Shown piece by piece: positions 59,393-64,000 of a DNA stretch of 64,000 nucleotides. The translations under genes were made by a program, and so were the position numbers. Within the stretch, counting starts at the first letter, position 1; every line of letters starts with the position of its first letter. Location: the NCBI RefSeq assembly GCF_003026105.1, contig NZ_PYNW01000001.1, positions 248,001-312,000 of the forward strand. The letters are read 5' to 3'. The notes beneath the pieces are model-generated. The model worked only from the letters and a program-made list of their open reading frames with translations, ran no database searches and was not told where the DNA came from. This stretch comes from Photobacterium sp. GB-56. GTDB lineage: Bacteria; Pseudomonadota; Gammaproteobacteria; Enterobacterales; Vibrionaceae.

Positions 59393-59887
59393 TTATTCTT
59401 CGATAGTTACGCTTTCGATAACAACATCTTCAACTGGTACATCAGAGTGGTAACCGTGACGGCCTGTTTTCACAGCCTTAATCTTGTTAACTACATCCAT
59501 ACCTTCAACCACTGCAGCAAATACACAGTAGCCCCAACCGCTCATGTTTTCACCAGTAAAATCAAGGAAGTTGTTGTCTTTTACGTTAATGAAGAACTGA
59601 GAGCTAGCAGAGTGAGGAGCGTTAGTACGCGCCATTGCAAGTGTGCCTGTCTTGTTGCTTAGGCCATTGTTTGCTTCGTTTTGAATTGGAGCGCGAGTTT
59701 CTTTCTCTTCCATACCAGGAAGCATGCCGCCACCTTGAACCATGAAACCATCAATAACACGGTGGAAAATAGTACCGTTGTAGAAACCATCACGGCAGTA
59801 TTGAAGGAAGTTTGCACACGTTTGAGGTGCTTTGTCTTCGAATAGGTTAATTTTGATGTCACCAAAATTTGTGTGAAGGGTAATCAT
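59393..59887 (-). CDS. ppiB: Peptidyl-prolyl cis-trans isomerase B (cyclophilin)
   Basis: Cytoplasmic cyclophilin, 164 residues. Active-site elements [47 protein letters not shown] and [16 protein letters not shown] are all present. No signal peptide, which separates it from PpiA. It is 45 bp upstream of lpxH and divergent from cysS. Confidence 0.97.
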   Translation of the reverse strand: MITLHTNFGDIKINLFEDKAPQTCANFLQYCRDGFYNGTIFHRVIDGFMVQGGGMLPGMEEKETRAPIQNEANNGLSNKTGTLAMARTNAPHSASSQFFINVKDNNFLDFTGENMSGWGYCVFAAVVEGMDVVNKIKAVKTGRHGYHSDVPVEDVVIESVTIEE

Positions 59888-60089
59888 GATCTTTTCCTTT
59901 AATGGAGTATTTTTCTTTAAGTCTTGAATATTAACTTACCATAGCCTGCTCAGACAAACATTACCCGATTAATCGGAGGCTAATGGTTAAAATAGCATTC
60001 ATTAAAGGATTTTCCTTGCCAACAAAAGGCATAAAAGGTGTAATTACCCTTCGAATTTGTAATCCTACTACTATGAGTAATGAAGAGAC

Positions 60090-61472
60090 ATGTTAAAGAT
60101 CTATAACTCGCTCACACGACAGAAAGAGGCATTCACCCCAATCCAGCCTGGTAAAGTAGGCATGTACGTCTGTGGAGTAACGATCTACGATTTGTGTCAC
60201 ATCGGACACGGTCGTACGTTTGTATCTTTTGACGTGGTTTCTCGTTACCTGCGCTATTCTGGTTATGATTTAACATTTGTTCGTAATATCACTGATATAG
60301 ACGATAAAATCATTAAGCGTGCCGCTGAAAATGGCGAAAGTTGTGATTCATTAACTGAGCGTTTGATCGGTGAAATGCATGCGGATTTTGATGCGTTAGG
60401 TATGAAACGTCCAGACGTTGAACCACGTGCGACACAGTTTATCGCAGAAATTATCGCGCTTTGTGAGCGATTAATTGAACGTGGTTTTGCTTATGTTGCT
60501 TCTAATGGCGATGTCATGTTTGAAGTGAGCAAGTATGAAGATTACGGTCGTTTATCTAAGCAAGATCTTGACCAACTTCAAGCAGGTGCGCGTGTTGATA
60601 TCGATATGGCAAAACGTAGCCCGCTAGATTTCGTTTTATGGAAAATGTCTAAACCAGGTGAACCTACGTGGGAATCGCCATGGGGCCCAGGTCGTCCAGG
60701 TTGGCACATTGAATGTTCAGCAATGAACTCTGCAATCTTAGGCGATCACTTTGATATTCACGGTGGTGGTTCAGATCTTCAGTTCCCACACCATGAAAAC
60801 GAAATCGCGCAATCTTGCTGTGCACATGATACCCAGTATGTAAATACTTGGATGCACAGTGGCATGGTAATGGTTGACCGCGAGAAGATGTCTAAGTCAT
60901 TAGGTAACTTCTTCACGATTCGTGATGTATTAAACCACTACGATCCTGAAACGGTACGTTACTTTCTAATGTCTGGTCACTACCGTAGCCAGCTAAACTA
61001 CAGCGAAGAGAACTTGAAACAAGCGCGTTCTGCACTTGAGCGTCTATACACATCGCTTCGTGGTTTAGACACATCTGTTGAAGCGGCTGGCGGTGAAGAG
61101 TTCGTTACTCGTTTTAAAGAAGCGATGGACGATGACTTTAATACACCTGAAGCTTATTCAGTATTGTTTGATATGGCGCGTGAAATTAACCGTTTGAAAA
61201 CAGATGATGTTGCTACAGCTTCTGCATTAGGTGCACGTATGCGTGAGCTTGCTGATGTACTTGGTCTTCTATCTCAAGAGCCTGAAGCTTTCCTACAAGG
61301 TGGTGCTGGTGAAGATGATAATGTGGCTGAAATTGAAGCATTGATTCAACAACGTCTCGATGCGCGTGCAGCAAAAGATTGGGCTGCAGCAGATGACGCT
61401 CGTGATAAGTTATTAGCAATGGGCATTATCTTAGAAGATGGTGCACAAGGCACAACATGGCGTCGTAAGTAA
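60090..61472 (+). CDS. cysS: Cysteinyl-tRNA synthetase
   Basis: Charges tRNA-Cys. The 460-residue class I synthetase has the zinc-site start [20 protein letters not shown] with the HIGH motif, zinc ligands in WHIECSAMN and [10 protein letters not shown], and the KMSKS loop [12 protein letters not shown]. The C-terminal DALR and anticodon-binding parts end at GTTWRRK. ATG 60090 fits the family. The 202 bp between it and ppiB hold both promoters. Confidence 0.98.
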   Translation: MLKIYNSLTRQKEAFTPIQPGKVGMYVCGVTIYDLCHIGHGRTFVSFDVVSRYLRYSGYDLTFVRNITDIDDKIIKRAAENGESCDSLTERLIGEMHADFDALGMKRPDVEPRATQFIAEIIALCERLIERGFAYVASNGDVMFEVSKYEDYGRLSKQDLDQLQAGARVDIDMAKRSPLDFVLWKMSKPGEPTWESPWGPGRPGWHIECSAMNSAILGDHFDIHGGGSDLQFPHHENEIAQSCCAHDTQYVNTWMHSGMVMVDREKMSKSLGNFFTIRDVLNHYDPETVRYFLMSGHYRSQLNYSEENLKQARSALERLYTSLRGLDTSVEAAGGEEFVTRFKEAMDDDFNTPEAYSVLFDMAREINRLKTDDVATASALGARMRELADVLGLLSQEPEAFLQGGAGEDDNVAEIEALIQQRLDARAAKDWAAADDARDKLLAMGIILEDGAQGTTWRRK

Positions 61473-61485
61473 TTACATCCCCATA

Positions 61486-61518
61486 AGAAAAAAACCGAGC
61501 TAAGTGCTCGGTTTTTTT
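61486..61518. terminator. Bidirectional terminator between cysS and the MscS-like gene
   Basis: AAAAAAACCGAGC-TAAGT-GCTCGGTTTTTTT: 12-bp stem with runs on both sides. Confidence 0.93.
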
Positions 61519-61540
61519 ATATCAGTAATATAAATACGAA

Positions 61541-62428
61541 TTAAGCATCGGTACTTTTGAGTGCGATTGCTGGTGGCCTAATGCCGTTACGTGCAAATTC
61601 TTCCATTACACGCAGTGTAATATCAGTTTCAAATAACTTTTCATATTTGGTATCAACCACATAAGCTTTACAAGTCAACATGATAGCTAGGTAGTTATCG
61701 GTGATCGTTTGCTTTACTAAAACTGTTACAGGTTTTGGTAGGTGAATATAACGGCTTGATGACGCAGCTTCTTGGATTAAATCTCGGGCTAAGCGGATAT
61801 CTTGATCCATACTAATATAGAAGGGGATCACCACTTGCATATCCAGCGCACCATAGTTACCACTGACGGTGACTTCACTTAAGAATTTGTTGTTTGGTAT
61901 GGTGATAATATCGTCATTTAAGGTGCGCATACGTACAGAGCGCAAACCGATAGTAATAATGTCACCATAATTGCCTTCAAATGTTACACGATCGCCAACT
62001 TGGAAAGGTCTATCAATCATCACGGTTAAGCCTGCAATGAACGAGGCTGCCAAGTCTTTAAGGGCAAAACCAACAGATACTGCAATAGTACCGCCAATCA
62101 AAGCTAAGATACGATCATCAACACGGAAACTCATCATAAAGACGGCAATACCCGTCGACATATAAATGAAGAATTGGAAGAAAGATTGTAACTTTTGTAG
62201 CAACATTCGACGTTGAGCAAATTGGCTACTGATACCATCAACAATCGATTGAATGAATCGCAGTAATATCCAAGCGGCACAAACCGTTAATGCAGAAAAG
62301 AGCACGCCACTCCAACGAATAAGGTTAGCAAATTGCTGGAAGTCCTCAATGTTTGGCATGTCATCAGCAAAAACGGCTGGTGAAAAACTAAGAAGTATTA
62401 GGCTAAAGAGACAGAATAAACGCTTCAT
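61541..62428 (-). CDS. MscS-family mechanosensitive channel
   Basis: A 295-residue MscS-type protein. A signal peptide MKRLFCLFSLILLSFSPAVFA, then two membrane helices (about 34-60 and 78-102) and the pore helix TM3 (about 107-135): ALIGGTIAVSVGFALKDLAA, followed by the MscS beta domain DRPFQVGDRVTFEGNYGD and TIPNNKFLSEVTVSGNYGA. The cytoplasmic cage is shorter than some. It starts one base after the stop of the upstream ATPase-like gene, so both are translated together. It could act as an osmotic safety valve or as an ion channel gated by its neighbour; the latter is inference. Confidence 0.9.
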   Translation of the reverse strand: MKRLFCLFSLILLSFSPAVFADDMPNIEDFQQFANLIRWSGVLFSALTVCAAWILLRFIQSIVDGISSQFAQRRMLLQKLQSFFQFFIYMSTGIAVFMMSFRVDDRILALIGGTIAVSVGFALKDLAASFIAGLTVMIDRPFQVGDRVTFEGNYGDIITIGLRSVRMRTLNDDIITIPNNKFLSEVTVSGNYGALDMQVVIPFYISMDQDIRLARDLIQEAASSSRYIHLPKPVTVLVKQTITDNYLAIMLTCKAYVVDTKYEKLFETDITLRVMEEFARNGIRPPAIALKSTDA

Positions 62429-64000
62429 TTATTTCACCAATAAGTGCTGACGGTGGAGAACATTAGTGATATGACGGAACCAGTGATCGGAGATTTTCGC
62501 TTTATCATCTGACCATTCAATAAAACCACGACTTTGGAAGTAACGTAACGTACCAATAACTTCATCAAGGCTGAGCTGAGTACATTCAGAGAGCTCTTGC
62601 GGGGATGCGACCTCTAACTGCACAATAGAACGTAGCACTGCTAACATCGGCTTTGGCATTTGTTCTAAATCTTCAGATTGTGGTGCTTTAAATAAACGTA
62701 CCAGTACTTTATCTGTGTCTTTATCTCGCTGCAGAGAGAAACGGAAGAAACGTACAGCAACCGTAGGGTTACCATCAGAGTAATCCCACAAAATACGATA
62801 AAAGCCTCGTTGAGCTCTTTCTTCTTCTGTTATGTCATCTTCATCCCACTGGCGAGGCAGCACTAGGCCTTCAAAACTAATGGCAAATTCTCCTTCGGAA
62901 GAGGTACGGGTTTTTAATAAGTCGCCAATTTGCTGTTCGCTCCAACGTGGCATAAAGGTGACTAAATCAAACAGTAAACGCTCACCACGAGCACGATCAA
63001 CAAAACGCCAACATGATTTTTCAACCGCAATAATCGCACGATGACTTTTCCGTGTTTTACGCAATAAATTAGTGATACTCATTAGATCTTTTAGTCCACC
63101 GACTTTAGGTGTCACCAATCGTTGAGCGTTATCGATGGCAATTAAATAGGTTGTTTCACTATTGCGTAAGTATTCAAGAATATCATCTTCAGAGCTGTCA
63201 CTAGCAAGCCCAAGAGCGGTAGAGAACTGTTGTAGCAATTCTGCGTAGCCATCATAAGGACAGTTAATGTATATCGGTGTTGCATTTTTAACTTTGTGTA
63301 ACAAGCGTCGAAGAAGTGTCGTTGTCCCAATGCCACGCTCACCAGAAACAACACAAACTGCGGGTTTATCAGTTAATAAGTAGCCTGAAAGCTGTTTAAT
63401 TTCTTCTAACGCATAGTCTTCAATGATTGGGCTATCCTCACTACCTGGCTTTACATATTCATAAGTAGCGGCACCTTTGATACGAACCATATTGAGTTGT
63501 TCGCGAGAGGTTTCTGTTTGTTTAGCAACTTCAATACGGAATAGATAGGCGAGTGCATGACGAAAGAAAATGTACTTTGATAAGTTAGCAACCAGTGTAT
63601 GTTGAAAGCGACGTAAGGTAAGCCATGCTGCACCTAGTGCTGTTGCTGGAATTGAAAGTAATAATTTATCTTTATGATTGAGCGCCCATTTAATAGAAAG
63701 GGGCAGATGTGTCGCGCCTTCTAAGCGCTTAAAGACGATATGTCGCCAACGACGAAGCGTAATTAAGGTTAATAAGATAAAACCAAAGAAGATAATTGAC
63801 CAAATCCACGCATAGATGGTGCCTTGCCCCAGTGTGCGCGCTGAAATTTGTAGAATTACGCCTGCGGCAATAAATCCCCATACGTATTGGCGAATAGTTG
63901 AAAGACGTAATGCGACAACTTCAGCATCGCTATTATTGATGCTATTACGACGCGCAAACTCAAGTATAAATCGCACTGCAATTGAGCCACCAAGGATCCA
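62429..64000 (-). CDS. Membrane-anchored AAA/STAND-like P-loop protein (5' part outside window)
   Basis: The frame is open to the window edge beyond GTG 63976, so the true start is probably outside. Numbered from that GTG, two hydrophobic helices (about 31-48 and 55-76) and a weaker one (about 105-121) precede a cytoplasmic P-loop domain. Its Walker A reads SGERGIGTTTLL (212-219 GERGIGTT), with Thr218 where Lys is normal, and the Walker-B-like YLIAIDNAQ has Asn after Asp. The C-terminal 100 residues look winged-helix-like (SIVQLEVASPQELSEC, LRYFQSRGFIEW). Not a recognised named protein. Operon partner of the MscS-like channel. Confidence 0.75.
   Translation of the reverse strand, partial: WILGGSIAVRFILEFARRNSINNSDAEVVALRLSTIRQYVWGFIAAGVILQISARTLGQGTIYAWIWSIIFFGFILLTLITLRRWRHIVFKRLEGATHLPLSIKWALNHKDKLLLSIPATALGAAWLTLRRFQHTLVANLSKYIFFRHALAYLFRIEVAKQTETSREQLNMVRIKGAATYEYVKPGSEDSPIIEDYALEEIKQLSGYLLTDKPAVCVVSGERGIGTTTLLRRLLHKVKNATPIYINCPYDGYAELLQQFSTALGLASDSSEDDILEYLRNSETTYLIAIDNAQRLVTPKVGGLKDLMSITNLLRKTRKSHRAIIAVEKSCWRFVDRARGERLLFDLVTFMPRWSEQQIGDLLKTRTSSEGEFAISFEGLVLPRQWDEDDITEEERAQRGFYRILWDYSDGNPTVAVRFFRFSLQRDKDTDKVLVRLFKAPQSEDLEQMPKPMLAVLRSIVQLEVASPQELSECTQLSLDEVIGTLRYFQSRGFIEWSDDKAKISDHWFRHITNVLHRQHLLVK

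Overview
The window is a gene-dense, AT-rich (roughly 40% GC by eye) piece of chromosomal backbone from a gammaproteobacterium of the Vibrionaceae, most likely Photobacterium. The evidence is the protein sequences themselves (FldA, SeqA, SucA, FadD and others are close to enteric/vibrio forms) and gene orders shared with E. coli and vibrios: fur-fldA-ybfF-seqA-pgm, gltA/sdhCDAB-sucABCD, znuCB/znuA-mepM, feoABC, argS-yecM, yoaA-tsaB-yeaY-fadD-rnd, minCDE-ycgL, hisGDCBHAFI, and lpxH-ppiB-cysS. There are no rRNA or tRNA genes, insertion sequences, prophage or CRISPR array.

Layout. 1-8.5 kb: the start of fur, a DUF4442 gene, flavodoxin, a small DUF2788 gene broken by two frameshifts, a palindromic repeat, ybfF, seqA-pgm, a DUF1853 gene, a YbfA-like gene, ybgI and gltA. 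8.9-18.5 kb: a TCA-cycle block sdhCDAB-sucABCD transcribed away from gltA. 18.6-24.9 kb: phosphate and zinc acquisition, with a Tat-exported PhoX phosphatase behind a Pho-box-like site, and znuCB/znuA diverging from two adjacent Zur operators, followed by mepM. 25.1-28 kb: ferrous iron uptake feoABC behind a Fur-box-like site. 28-32.9 kb: HIT protein, DUF924 protein, argS, yecM, purU. 33.1-40.9 kb: yoaA, tsaB, an unrecognised 97-residue protein, a Slp lipoprotein, an alpha/beta hydrolase, fadD and rnd. 40.9-44.9 kb: minCDE, ycgL, a lytic transglycosylase and hns. 45.2-47.1 kb: a lysine riboswitch in front of an NhaC-family transporter. 47.2-55.3 kb: tdk and the whole histidine operon with its leader peptide and attenuator. 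55.6-64 kb: YchJ, an EAL-HDOD protein, a TauE/SafE permease, lpxH, ppiB, cysS, an MscS-like channel, and a membrane ATPase-like protein that runs off the window end.

Most genes are housekeeping. Nutrient sensing is the recurring theme in regulation: Zur, Fur-like and Pho-box-like sites, a lysine riboswitch and a His attenuator can all be read directly. No clearly new multi-gene system is visible. The least explained items are the C-terminal operon of an MscS-like channel with a membrane-anchored P-loop protein whose Walker lysine is replaced by threonine, a perfect 34-bp palindrome between hns and the lysine riboswitch, a nested palindromic repeat next to the broken DUF2788 gene, and the small Ser/Thr-rich protein between tsaB and yeaY.
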